Source: Polynucleobacter sp. SHI8 (lineage in GTDB: Bacteria; Pseudomonadota; Gammaproteobacteria; Burkholderiales; Burkholderiaceae). From it: a stretch of DNA of 64,000 nt. Position numbers and translations under genes: made by a program. Positions 1 through 7,233 of this stretch are shown here, one piece after another. The notes under the pieces were generated by a model. The model was given only the letters and a program-made list of their open reading frames with translations, was not told where the DNA came from and did not search any database. Every line of letters begins with the position of its first letter. Position 1 is the stretch's first letter. Where the stretch lies: the NCBI RefSeq assembly GCF_027944005.1, contig NZ_AP027204.1:310001-374000 (forward strand), read 5' to 3'.

Positions 1-584
1 ATAAGTCCTTGATGACTTGGAGCCTGCTTTGCATATACTTCATCCATACGATTTAAAAAATTGGGAATGTTGCTCCAAATAGGGGGTATATGATTCCCCA
101 CTGTTACTTGCTCTTGTCGAATCTGGCCAGGTTCAATGACACGACCCTCAGGTATATTTCTATCCAGAGAGTCTAGTTTTTGATATAAAGCACGATGAGC
201 CTGAATAAGTATGCTTGAACGCAAGTTGTTTTCGAGGCCTCTACCGTTATTGCGTTCAAGTTCTTTTTCCGCATCGATATAGGCAATTGCCACCCTTTGA
301 AGTTTTGCGATATCAGGCTTATCTGAGAAGTCACGAGCTAAAGCCCGCTCAATATTAGCTGGATGGGTACTTTGTCCCTCTATGCGATTGGAGTAGTAGG
401 AGTTCATAGAGCGCACTAACTCTTGAATGGAGTTGATTGTTGTTAAATGAACGCCGCTACCAAGACGAGAAGACTTTTCCTCGATTTCTAGAGTTTGAGC
501 CTGTAATTCATCTATCCTTTGTTTTGGGAGCAAAGGTTCAAATTGACGAATACTATCATAATAGGGACTGTTTACTTTGACCAT
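1..584 (-). CDS. Fic family protein, N-terminal part (continues past the left edge)
   Basis: An open minus-strand frame of 194 codons runs from ATG at 584 through the left edge. Around residues 62-71 it has NSYYSNRIEGQ. S65-x-x-x-E69-G70 fits the (S/T)xxxE(G/N) inhibitory-helix motif that Fic-fold AMP transferases use to block their own ATP site. The following stretch (THPANIERAL, then a predicted helical segment) matches the Fic N-terminal region. The catalytic HPFxDGNGR loop must lie beyond the window, so activity cannot be judged. Family members usually transfer AMP or other NMPs to target proteins. Because the inhibitory motif is in the same chain, no separate antitoxin is needed. There is no clear Shine-Dalgarno; the 5' leader is filled by a 19-bp repeat. 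The family call is fairly secure; the biological role is unknown. Confidence 0.82.
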   Translation of the reverse strand, partial: MVKVNSPYYDSIRQFEPLLPKQRIDELQAQTLEIEEKSSRLGSGVHLTTINSIQELVRSMNSYYSNRIEGQSTHPANIERALARDFSDKPDIAKLQRVAIAYIDAEKELERNNGRGLENNLRSSILIQAHRALYQKLDSLDRNIPEGRVIEPGQIRQEQVTVGNHIPPIWSNIPNFLNRMDEVYAKQAPSHQGL

Positions 585-586
585 TT

Positions 587-605
587 TTGCCGGTTATTTT
601 GCCGG
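587..605. repeat. 19-bp direct repeat, copy 1 (fic leader)
   Basis: TTGCCGGTTATTTTGCCGG is made of two TTGCCGG units 12 bp apart. An identical copy lies at 678-696. This copy ends two bases before the fic start codon and occupies the place where a ribosome binding site would be. Its position suggests an operator; the binder is not known. Confidence 0.75.
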
Positions 606-627
606 TTAATATTTATTAATAAATAAA

Positions 628-656
628 ATAATAACAATTACTTAATGTTAATACAA
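628..656 (-). promoter_or_regulatory. Predicted sigma-70 promoter of the fic gene
   Basis: On the minus strand TTGTAT (651-656) is followed after exactly 17 bp by TATTAT (628-633). Transcription would start near 621, giving a leader of about 37 nt before ATG 584. A perfect 16-bp AT palindrome, TATTTATTAATAAATA (610-625), covers the predicted start site. Confidence 0.5.
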
Positions 657-677
657 GACATGATTTATAGATTTATA

Positions 678-696
678 TTGCCGGTTATTTTGCCGG
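678..696. repeat. 19-bp direct repeat, copy 2 (upstream of the fic promoter)
   Basis: Exact second copy of the 19-bp element at 587-605, 91 bp away. It lies about 22 bp upstream of the predicted -35 box of fic, so the two copies flank the promoter. It is also downstream of the hipA stop codon, in the hipA-fic gap. Confidence 0.75.
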
Positions 697-762
697 ATAT
701 TAGTTTAGTTGTTTGTCAAAATTTATAGAGTTATGCTCATTTAACAAAAGTAACCATAAAAA

Positions 763-1941
763 TTAATTTACTAACCAGGCAAGCTTTAGTTTTTTAACAA
801 GATCATCATCTGCGCGGTGGGCACAATCATGAAGAACCGTCCGTTTGGCATCTTCAATTTTATCAATCACTTCTTTTGCATTTTTAACCATACAGACATT
901 TTGACCAAACGCTATAAGTGCATCTTGGAGAGGGTACGATTTACTTTTATTTAAATTCAGAGCCATCGTATTATCAACTTTGGTACCACCAGTTTTAGGA
1001 TTTGTGATGGTATAAATAGATGTTGTCACAACGTCATACAGGGGAGAAAGTTGAATATTTCCTCTTGGTAAATCGTAGAGTAATGAGAAATTTTTAAGGT
1101 GAGCATCGCCATTGCGAAGTAAAACAGAGACCGATAGATACTCGAATAATCGTGCTTTACTTTCATTAGCATGAATGCCACAATAGGTATCAATCAGTTT
1201 GGCAATGCTTTCGTAGCTTCCATGATATTTTTCATCGATCCCTTTGCCCATTAATGTCAGCATATCCTCAAGACCAAGCTTTTCCCCACTATTAGTCCTA
1301 TCAAATCTTTTCATAATAAAAAGACCACCATCATTAGATAGCCAAAACTCAGGGACGCTAATACCGGCAACGCGTGCTACTTCCATACATAAGAATTCAT
1401 TTTGAGCAAGAAGAGGGTAATCCTCCCCAGAGGCTTTGACTATGTATTGGGTGGTTAAGATTGTTTTTTTATCAACCACAGGAACGATCACTTTAGGCTG
1501 AAAGCCAGATATGCCCGAACTAAAGTAGGTATCAACAAGGAATTCGAAGAGATCTTCCGATGTATTAGACTGGATAAGTTCTTCGGCACTCACTTGACTC
1601 TTCAAGGGAGTCATTTCTTCTTGAAGAGGGTCTATATAAGTGAGCCTACCTATTTGATTTTGACCAGTTAACTTGAGAAGCATCATGTCATCTAAGTACA
1701 TAGACTTAGAAAATCTATTTTTTAAGAATTCTAGTAAATAGCCTTCTGGCTTATTCATTTGGAAAACAGAAAATAAGCCTCCGCTTGCGTAACTTTCTGC
1801 CCTGATAGGAAGGCTAAGAGAAACCTCCGCATCACGATTCGTTGTTAAGTAGTTAAAAACAAAGCGCGCATCCTTAGTAATCGAGCCCGACAAACCTTGA
1901 GGAGAGATCACTTGAAGTTGTTTGACGCGATCAGGACTCAT
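763..1941 (-). CDS. hipA: HipA-type serine/threonine kinase toxin
   Basis: This is the kinase half of a type II toxin-antitoxin pair. HipA proteins phosphorylate targets such as glutamyl-tRNA synthetase and induce growth arrest. The 392-residue protein has the HipA N-terminal beta domain (about 1-115), the glycine-rich loop SGISGFQPK (about 143-151) that carries the autophosphorylated serine in characterised HipA, the nucleotide-binding segment YIVKASGED, a catalytic loop GDAHLKNFS and a metal-binding SPLYDVV. All kinase signatures look intact, and the length is a little under the 440 residues of E. coli HipA. The chosen ATG (1941) overlaps the end of hipB by 11 bp, so translation is probably coupled. 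A TTG one codon upstream is less likely. Confidence 0.92.
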   Translation of the reverse strand: MSPDRVKQLQVISPQGLSGSITKDARFVFNYLTTNRDAEVSLSLPIRAESYASGGLFSVFQMNKPEGYLLEFLKNRFSKSMYLDDMMLLKLTGQNQIGRLTYIDPLQEEMTPLKSQVSAEELIQSNTSEDLFEFLVDTYFSSGISGFQPKVIVPVVDKKTILTTQYIVKASGEDYPLLAQNEFLCMEVARVAGISVPEFWLSNDGGLFIMKRFDRTNSGEKLGLEDMLTLMGKGIDEKYHGSYESIAKLIDTYCGIHANESKARLFEYLSVSVLLRNGDAHLKNFSLLYDLPRGNIQLSPLYDVVTTSIYTITNPKTGGTKVDNTMALNLNKSKSYPLQDALIAFGQNVCMVKNAKEVIDKIEDAKRTVLHDCAHRADDDLVKKLKLAWLVN

Positions 1942-2185
1942 CAAACATTTCCTTTAAACGATCATAATCTATTCTTCGATCGACGATTTCAATCGCTTTG
2001 CCCAAAGCGGAGATTGCTTTGAGTAGGGAATAGACTTGAACATTTTCCCCGGCCTCAATTTGAATAATAGTTTCTCTGCGCAACCCAGCATTTTTTGCAA
2101 TTTGTGCTTGCGTGAATCCCAAAGCTTTTCTTTCAGCCTTAAATTCTTTTGCTAAATCATCAAAACTCAGTATAAAGTTACTCAT
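1931..2185 (-). CDS. hipB: HipB-type XRE-family antitoxin
   Basis: An 84-residue protein with a Cro/C1-type helix-turn-helix (about 12-65; FTQAQIAKNAGLRRETIIQIE), the usual antitoxin and repressor for HipA. It precedes and overlaps hipA. The ATG at 2185 is preferred over one three codons upstream (2194), because that codon overlaps the -10 box TATAAT. From this promoter the mRNA would begin at or within a base or two of ATG 2185, so the transcript is probably leaderless. Three copies of AATGTTAAC around the promoter look like its own operators. It binds and neutralises HipA by family precedent. Confidence 0.9.
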   Translation of the reverse strand: MSNFILSFDDLAKEFKAERKALGFTQAQIAKNAGLRRETIIQIEAGENVQVYSLLKAISALGKAIEIVDRRIDYDRLKEMFDES

Positions 2186-2186
2186 A

Positions 2187-2241
2187 GTTAACATTATACT
2201 TAATTTTATCTAAAAATGTTAACCTTGGTTAACATTTTTAG
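2187..2241. promoter_or_regulatory. hipBA operator: perfect 15-bp inverted repeat plus a third half-site
   Basis: CTAAAAATGTTAACC (2210-2224) and its exact reverse complement (2227-2241) are separated by two bases and overlap the -35 box. The 9-mer AATGTTAAC occurs three times in either orientation: 2187-2195 (over the -10 box and start), 2215-2223 and 2228-2236. It is AT-rich and lacks a T run in the gabD direction, so an operator fits better than a gabD terminator. Confidence 0.75.
2193..2222 (-). promoter_or_regulatory. Predicted hipBA promoter
   Basis: On the minus strand TTAACA (2217-2222) and a consensus TATAAT (2193-2198) are separated by 18 bp. The predicted start, 6-8 nt past the -10 box, falls at about 2185-2187, on the hipB start codon. 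Confidence 0.65.
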
Positions 2242-2249
2242 CTTGGAGT

Positions 2250-3746
2250 TTACAGCCCAATACAGAGGTATTTCATTTCCATATATTCGTCCATACCCCA
2301 AATGCTACCCTCACGACCTAGGCCGGATTGTTTGACACCACCAAATGGCGCAACTTCATTTGAGAATAAGCCCGTATTAATACCAACCATGCCGTATTCG
2401 AGTTGTTCAGCGACTCTCCAGATACGACCGATATCACGGCTATAAAAATAAGACGCCAAGCCGAATTCTGTATTATTTGCAGCAGCGATCACATCGGCCT
2501 CATCTTTAAAGGGGACCACAGCTGAGACTGGACCAAAGGTTTCCTCAGTCATAATCTGCATATCATTAGTGACATTAGCAAGAACAGTTGGTTCAAAGAA
2601 AAGTCCGCCCAATGCATGTTTTTTACCGCCTGTTTTTAATGAAGCACCTTTACTAACGGCGTCAGCGATATGACGCTCTACTTTTTCAATCGCTTGCTCA
2701 TCGATGAGTGGCCCTTGATTAACGCCGGCATCTAAACCATTTCCGACGGGAAGAGCTGCAGATGCTTTCGCGAGTTTTTCTACGAACTCATCATGCAAAC
2801 TTTCATGGACATAAAAACGATTCGTACAGACACAAGTTTGACCTGCATTACGATATTTTGAAGCCACTGCACCAGCTACTGCAGCATCGATGTCCGCATC
2901 TTCAAAAACGATAAAAGGGGCATGACCACCAAGTTCAAGAGCCACTTTTTTAACCGTTGGCGCACACTGCGCCATCAAAATACGACCTACAGGGGTTGAG
3001 CCTGTAAAAGATAAATGCGCCACAGACTTGGAGGCGCACAAGGTTTTGCCGATTTCAATGGAGCGATCTGCATCAGCCGTAATAATATTAAAAACACCAT
3101 CTGGCATCCCTGCTTCTTTAGCAAGAACAGCCAAGGCTAGAGCAGATAGGGGTGTTTGTTCAGCAGGTTTAATCACAATCGTACATCCCGCAGCAATCGC
3201 AGGGGCTACTTTACGAGTAATCATTGCCGTCGGAAAATTCCAAGGCGTAATCGCTACGCAAACACCAATGGGTTGCTTGAGGACCACGAGGCGTTTGTCT
3301 GACCAAGTCGTAGACGGAACAGCTCCAGCTACGCGCTTAGCTTCTTCTGCAAACCACTCAATAAATGAGTTGCCGTACATAATCTCACCTTTTGCTTCCG
3401 CTAAAGGTTTGCCTTGTTCAATGGTCATGAGTTTGGCTAAATCATCTGCATTGGCCTCAATGAGATTGAACCATTTGCGCATAATGGCAGAACGCTCTTT
3501 TGCCAATTTGTTTTTCCAAGATGCAAATGCTACATGAGCGGCGTCGATAGCTGCCAAGGCATCTTGCGTTTGCATATTGGCAACTTTGGCAATAATGTCA
3601 CCCGTTGCTGGATTATTGACAGAAAAAGTTTCACCGCTAGTGGAAGATTTCCAAGCACCGTTAATAAAGCTTTGTTCCTGAAACAAGGCAGGATTTTTTA
3701 ACAGTGAAGGAATTGATGGTTGTGCCATACGCTCTGGTGCATTCAT
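2250..3746 (-). CDS. gabD: NADP-dependent succinate-semialdehyde dehydrogenase
   Basis: Oxidises succinate semialdehyde to succinate, linking 4-aminobutyrate and related catabolism to the TCA cycle; cytosolic. The 498-residue protein has the full aldehyde dehydrogenase set: the NAD(P)-binding TPWNFPTAMITRKVAPA, FTGSTPVG, the general-base motif ELGGHAPFIVF and the catalytic cysteine in NAGQTCVCTNR. Sequence and length fit the GabD subgroup. Start ATG 3746 has GGAG nine bases upstream; an in-frame TTG at 3761 would lie within that site. A 17-bp dyad sits just upstream of the ribosome binding site. No GABA transaminase is adjacent, so it may serve other semialdehydes. Confidence 0.9.
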   Translation of the reverse strand: MNAPERMAQPSIPSLLKNPALFQEQSFINGAWKSSTSGETFSVNNPATGDIIAKVANMQTQDALAAIDAAHVAFASWKNKLAKERSAIMRKWFNLIEANADDLAKLMTIEQGKPLAEAKGEIMYGNSFIEWFAEEAKRVAGAVPSTTWSDKRLVVLKQPIGVCVAITPWNFPTAMITRKVAPAIAAGCTIVIKPAEQTPLSALALAVLAKEAGMPDGVFNIITADADRSIEIGKTLCASKSVAHLSFTGSTPVGRILMAQCAPTVKKVALELGGHAPFIVFEDADIDAAVAGAVASKYRNAGQTCVCTNRFYVHESLHDEFVEKLAKASAALPVGNGLDAGVNQGPLIDEQAIEKVERHIADAVSKGASLKTGGKKHALGGLFFEPTVLANVTNDMQIMTEETFGPVSAVVPFKDEADVIAAANNTEFGLASYFYSRDIGRIWRVAEQLEYGMVGINTGLFSNEVAPFGGVKQSGLGREGSIWGMDEYMEMKYLCIGL

Positions 3747-3765
3747 AAAACGGATCTCCAAAATG

Positions 3766-3782
3766 AGCCTATTGAATAGGCT
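3766..3782. promoter_or_regulatory. 17-bp dyad upstream of gabD
   Basis: AGCCTATT-G-AATAGGCT is a perfect 8-bp inverted repeat about 20 bp before the gabD start and about 7 bp from its GGAG. It could be an operator or a leader hairpin. On the plus strand it is followed by TTTGTTT, but no plus-strand gene ends there. Confidence 0.5.
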
Positions 3783-3927
3783 TTTGTTTAATAATTAGAA
3801 ACACTAATTTAACATGAGTGATGAGAGTCTGTTACAAAAAAAGAGGCCTATATTTTGCGCATAAATATCACATGCAAGTTTGACCGTAATTGAAGCAAAG
3901 TCCTTCACTTAAGGGATAACATTCCAT

Positions 3928-3973
3928 TTATCCTTGCAATTCGTCCATAAGACTGGTAGAATTGCAAGGATAA
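3928..3973 (+). promoter_or_regulatory. 14-bp inverted repeat enclosing the ribosome binding site of the AAA_14 gene
   Basis: TTATCCTTGCAATT (3928-3941) and its exact reverse complement (3960-3973) flank an 18-nt loop. The right arm contains AAGGA and the first base of the ATG at 3973. In RNA it would hide the ribosome binding site; in DNA it is a symmetric operator candidate. Confidence 0.7.
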
Positions 3974-5154
3974 TGAATACAATTGATCGATATTTAAAGA
4001 AAAAACTGCTCAAAGAACTAGAGTACTCTCCAGCAGTTGTACTGTTGGGTCCACGACAAGTTGGAAAAACAACCTTAGCTTTTGACATTAGTAATCAGTT
4101 TAATGCAGTATATTTAGATTTAGAATCTGAGTCAGATCGCGCCAAGCTTGAACAACCTGAACTTTATTTAGAGGATCACAAAGACCAGCTTATCATCCTT
4201 GACGAGGTACAACGCACGCCTGGATTATTTCCAAATTTAAGGGGAGTCATCGATAAAAGAAGACGTGCAGGGAAAGTGAATGGTTCTTTTTTGCTTTTAG
4301 GATCGGCATCATTTGAACTGTTAAAACAATCAAGCGAATCTTTAGCTGGTAGAGTAGCTTATCTAGAATTAGATCCGATAAACATCATTGAGGTTTCCCC
4401 ATCTTGGCAGGATAACTTATGGGTTAGAGGGGGTTTTCCGAATAGTTTATTGGCAGTAAATAATGAATCGAGCTTATTGTGGCGAAAGAATTTTATTCGC
4501 ACCTATATTGAAAGGGATATCCCTCAATTAGGGTTTAATATTTCATCGGAAAATCTTCGAAGATTTTGGACGATGCTTTGCCATCATCAGGGCTGTCCAA
4601 TGAATTCATCTGAATTAAGCCGCAGTCTCGGCATCAATGTAAAAACGGTGAATGCCTATTTGGACTTATTGGTTGATTTAATGCTAGTTCGAAAATTACA
4701 ACCCTGGCATACCAATTTAGGAAAGAGAATTTCTAAAACGCCAAAAGTTATGATTAGGGATAGTGGAATAGTTCATGCTTTGTTAAATATCAAAGATAAA
4801 GAAAGTCTTTTATCAAATCCCATACTTGGAAATAGTTGGGAATGTTTTGTTATTGAAAATCTACTATCTTGTTTACCTAAAGAAGCTTCAGCTTATTATT
4901 ACCGGTCCAGTGGCGGTGCAGAAATAGATCTTTTACTCAATTTGCCCGATGGAAAAATATGGGCAATTGAAATCAAGCGGAGTCTCAAGCCGAAACTAGA
5001 GAGAGGATTTTATTCGGCATGTGAGGATGTTAAACCCAGTCGAAAGTTTGTCGTTTACCCTGGCGAAGAGTCGTATCGAATTGCAGAGGACATTGATGTT
5101 ATTTCATTAAGCGATCTGGCTAATCAATTAATCTCTTTAGATACCTATAGCTAA
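3973..5154 (+). CDS. AAA_14 / DUF4143 family ATPase
   Basis: A 393-residue protein of the widespread AAA_14-DUF4143 type. Walker A GPRQVGKTT is at residues 26-34 and Walker B LIILDE at 73-78. A winged-helix-like middle region follows (about 200-260), then a C-terminal DUF4143 part with GGAEIDLLL and IWAIEIKRS, resembling a PD-(D/E)XK nuclease core. Start ATG 3973 follows AAGGA; the in-frame ATG at 3934 lies inside the left arm of the inverted repeat and has no binding site. The family has no settled function; members are often solitary and near accessory genes, as here beside hipBA and fic. It is followed by a 351-bp gap. Confidence 0.85.
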   Translation: MNTIDRYLKKKLLKELEYSPAVVLLGPRQVGKTTLAFDISNQFNAVYLDLESESDRAKLEQPELYLEDHKDQLIILDEVQRTPGLFPNLRGVIDKRRRAGKVNGSFLLLGSASFELLKQSSESLAGRVAYLELDPINIIEVSPSWQDNLWVRGGFPNSLLAVNNESSLLWRKNFIRTYIERDIPQLGFNISSENLRRFWTMLCHHQGCPMNSSELSRSLGINVKTVNAYLDLLVDLMLVRKLQPWHTNLGKRISKTPKVMIRDSGIVHALLNIKDKESLLSNPILGNSWECFVIENLLSCLPKEASAYYYRSSGGAEIDLLLNLPDGKIWAIEIKRSLKPKLERGFYSACEDVKPSRKFVVYPGEESYRIAEDIDVISLSDLANQLISLDTYS

Positions 5155-5183
5155 TTTAGTTATTGAAAAGTACAAGTACTAAA

Positions 5184-5197
5184 TGACCAGGTGGTCA
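5184..5197. promoter_or_regulatory. 14-bp palindrome, possible operator
   Basis: TGACCAGGTGGTCA is 6+2+6 with perfect symmetry, 30 bp past the stop of the AAA_14 gene. The shape suits a dimeric repressor, but no such gene is adjacent. Confidence 0.4.
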
Positions 5198-5228
5198 AAC
5201 TGCAAAAACTGAACCTTCTAAGAATCTC

Positions 5229-5266
5229 GTGAAACAATTCTTAAAAAAACCAATAAATTGTTTCAC
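5229..5266. repeat. 11-bp inverted repeat with a 16-nt loop
   Basis: GTGAAACAATT (5229-5239) pairs exactly with AATTGTTTCAC (5256-5266). There is no T tract after it, so it is not a standard intrinsic terminator. It could be an RNA 3' end structure or a binding site. Confidence 0.45.
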
Positions 5267-5505
5267 AGTGTAAAAATTTAGCTAAACATCTCCAAAAATA
5301 GGGTTTTTTCACATAATAAAATTAGTAAGCACTAACATTTTTCGTGCTTGAATTCAAAACAAATTTTAGTAAGTGAGTATCAACATAGTAATAATAGGAG
5401 TCATTTCATAACTTTTGTATATAGATATTGATTTCTATATTCTTGACTTGGTATAAAGAGTCACCTAAGATTGGCATTCGTTAACAAAGCAGCAGGTAAG
5501 AATTG

Positions 5506-6579
5506 ATGAAAACAAAGTTGATTAACTTTTATGAACAGACACAAAAGAAGTCTTTAGACCTCTTGGGTGGTGCTCGTAAGAAGCTAAGCACTTATGCTCA
5601 GAAGTCTGATTATAAAGTTTATAAAGCTCAACCCCAAACCAATTTCAAAGCAACTATCGCAAGAGTTGGTAACTCAACCGCGATTATTGGTGTGTTCATG
5701 GGTGTTGCCGTTGCCGTGAATGAGCCATTGCGTGCAGAGCTCGCAAAATCGATTAGTCCAAATATTGAACTTGCAAATGTCAATGTCGAGAGCATGGATT
5801 CTGCGCCGACGATGAAACCTGTTTCAATGGGTAAGATGGATTTGGACACCTCTAAATCAGGTGATGCATTAATTAGCCCTGAAGTCTTACGTGCTCCAGT
5901 GCCATCGATTGCACCTTTAGCAAAGCAAATTCCTGGAAGAATTGATCCGGCAGCTCAAGATACTCGTTTAATGAGTTCTATCGCTGACCAGCAAAAAGTT
6001 GCCAACGTGATGGCCAATAAGTACCGTGTAGATCCTAAAGCGATCAATCAGTATGTGTCACATGCGATTTTAGTTGCTAAGGAAGTCGAACTTGACCCGA
6101 TATTGCTGGTGGCTGTGATGGCGATTGAGTCAAACTTTAATCCAAACATCCAAAGTAATATGGGTGCACAGGGCTTGATGCAAGTGTTGACACGTGTCCA
6201 CGTTGATAAATTTGTGCCTTATGGTGGTCCTGCCGCAGCATTTAAGCCTGAAGCGAATATTCGTGTAGGCGCTTATATTTTGAAGTACTTTATTGCTCAA
6301 GCTGGATCATTGCAAGGTGGTTTACGTTATTACGTAGGTGGTGCAACTGTCGGCGATGGTGGTTATGCGGGTAAAGTGATGCGTGAGCGTGACATGTTAA
6401 TTGCGCTCCTGAAGAATACTCAAATCCAAGAAATTCCTTTGGAAGTATCTTCTGCACAATTCACTAAAGTATTACCTCCTCCTACGAATGTAGTGGTCAA
6501 ACCTGAGAGTAAGCTAGAGCTCACTTTGCCAACTCCGACAACAATTGAAGTCGCAGAGTCTAAAGAGCAAGAATCTTAA
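5506..6579 (+). CDS. Lytic transglycosylase (SLT domain), membrane-anchored
   Basis: A 357-residue protein with one hydrophobic segment (about residues 56-72, STAIIGVFMGVAVAV) after a basic N terminus, suggesting an inner-membrane anchor with the enzyme in the periplasm. The C-terminal half carries the SLT fold: MAIESNFNP with the predicted catalytic Glu208, then GAQGLMQV and a RVGAYILKYF helix. It should cleave the MurNAc-GlcNAc bond of peptidoglycan. The tail (about 305-357) is Pro/Thr/Val/Glu-rich and probably disordered. The ATG at 5506 follows AGGTAAG; a TTG one codon before is the alternative. It stands alone, with its own terminator. Confidence 0.85.
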   Translation: MKTKLINFYEQTQKKSLDLLGGARKKLSTYAQKSDYKVYKAQPQTNFKATIARVGNSTAIIGVFMGVAVAVNEPLRAELAKSISPNIELANVNVESMDSAPTMKPVSMGKMDLDTSKSGDALISPEVLRAPVPSIAPLAKQIPGRIDPAAQDTRLMSSIADQQKVANVMANKYRVDPKAINQYVSHAILVAKEVELDPILLVAVMAIESNFNPNIQSNMGAQGLMQVLTRVHVDKFVPYGGPAAAFKPEANIRVGAYILKYFIAQAGSLQGGLRYYVGGATVGDGGYAGKVMRERDMLIALLKNTQIQEIPLEVSSAQFTKVLPPPTNVVVKPESKLELTLPTPTTIEVAESKEQES

Positions 6580-6601
6580 TCACTCTTTAAGTAAGCCATG
6601 C

Positions 6602-6636
6602 AATCCCCGTAAAGATAATATCTTGCGGGGATTTTT
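6602..6636 (+). terminator. Intrinsic terminator of the transglycosylase gene
   Basis: AATCCCCG (6602-6609) pairs with CGGGGATT (6626-6633), followed by a T run to 6636. It lies 23 bp after the stop codon. Confidence 0.75.
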
Positions 6637-6726
6637 ACTGATTAAACGGACAAAACCAACTAAGGGGGTTGAGATTATTCAATCAAGCCAGCAGGACTTC
6701 AAGAGCAGCTTACCCCCAAGCCATTC

Positions 6727-7233
6727 TTATTTATCAGCGAAGATTTCTTGAGAACGCACTTTCTGTGCAATTTGATCTAGTACACCATTCACGTACTTAT
6801 GGCCATCCGTTCCACCAAAGGTTTTGGTGAGCTCAACAGCCTCATTGATGGCAACTTTATAAGGCGTTGCTAAATCGTATTTAAGTTCAAAAGCACCAAT
6901 CATCATGCAACCAAGCTCGATGGGAGATAGTTCCTCAATGGGTCTATCCAAAAATTCAGCAATCTCTGACTGAAGTTGGTCAACATGTTCACAAACCCCT
7001 TCGAAAACAGACTCAAATAATGCATATTGCGCTTTTATAAAAGCTGGATCTTCGCCAAGTTGTTTAGCAATTAGATGTGTCGTGGGAAGTCCACCAGATT
7101 TGGTGATCATCAACCATTGATACACACCCTGAAGAGCATATTCACGCGCTCTTCTACGAGGAGTTAATGAACGTTTTATCTGGGTCGAAGAAACTAACTT
7201 ATGCTGCTCAGTAAGATACGGACTAGGAGGCAT
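6727..7233 (-). CDS. nusB: Transcription antitermination factor NusB
   Basis: An all-helical RNA-binding protein that joins NusE on boxA RNA in rRNA antitermination. The 168-residue protein shows RRRAREYALQGVYQW at the N terminus and the conserved tail AINEAVELTKTFGG...KYVNGVLDQIA. Start ATG 7233 has AGGA eight bases upstream; another ATG at 7242 is possible. It overlaps the end of ribH by 11 bp, the common ribH-nusB arrangement, and ends the ribD-to-nusB operon. Confidence 0.93.
   Translation of the reverse strand: MPPSPYLTEQHKLVSSTQIKRSLTPRRRAREYALQGVYQWLMITKSGGLPTTHLIAKQLGEDPAFIKAQYALFESVFEGVCEHVDQLQSEIAEFLDRPIEELSPIELGCMMIGAFELKYDLATPYKVAINEAVELTKTFGGTDGHKYVNGVLDQIAQKVRSQEIFADK

Larger units (their letters stand above)
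5155..5505. other. 351-bp intergenic region with several dyads, no gene seen
   Basis: No convincing open frame or RNA gene is visible. It holds the perfect dyad TGACCA-GG-TGGTCA (5184-5197) and a longer inverted repeat (5229-5266). Near the downstream gene a possible promoter, TTGATT (5428-5433), 18 bp, TATAAA (5452-5457), is overlapped by a weak ATATAG...CTATAT dyad (5419-5440). Confidence 0.6.

Noticed and set aside
2210..2241. Intrinsic terminator of gabD
   Set aside because: Stem is AT-rich, overlaps the hipBA -35 box, and the half-site recurs at -10; an operator explains it better.
3028..3537. 169-codon plus-strand open frame
   Set aside because: Fully antisense to gabD, which has all aldehyde dehydrogenase motifs; no domain pattern in the antisense product.
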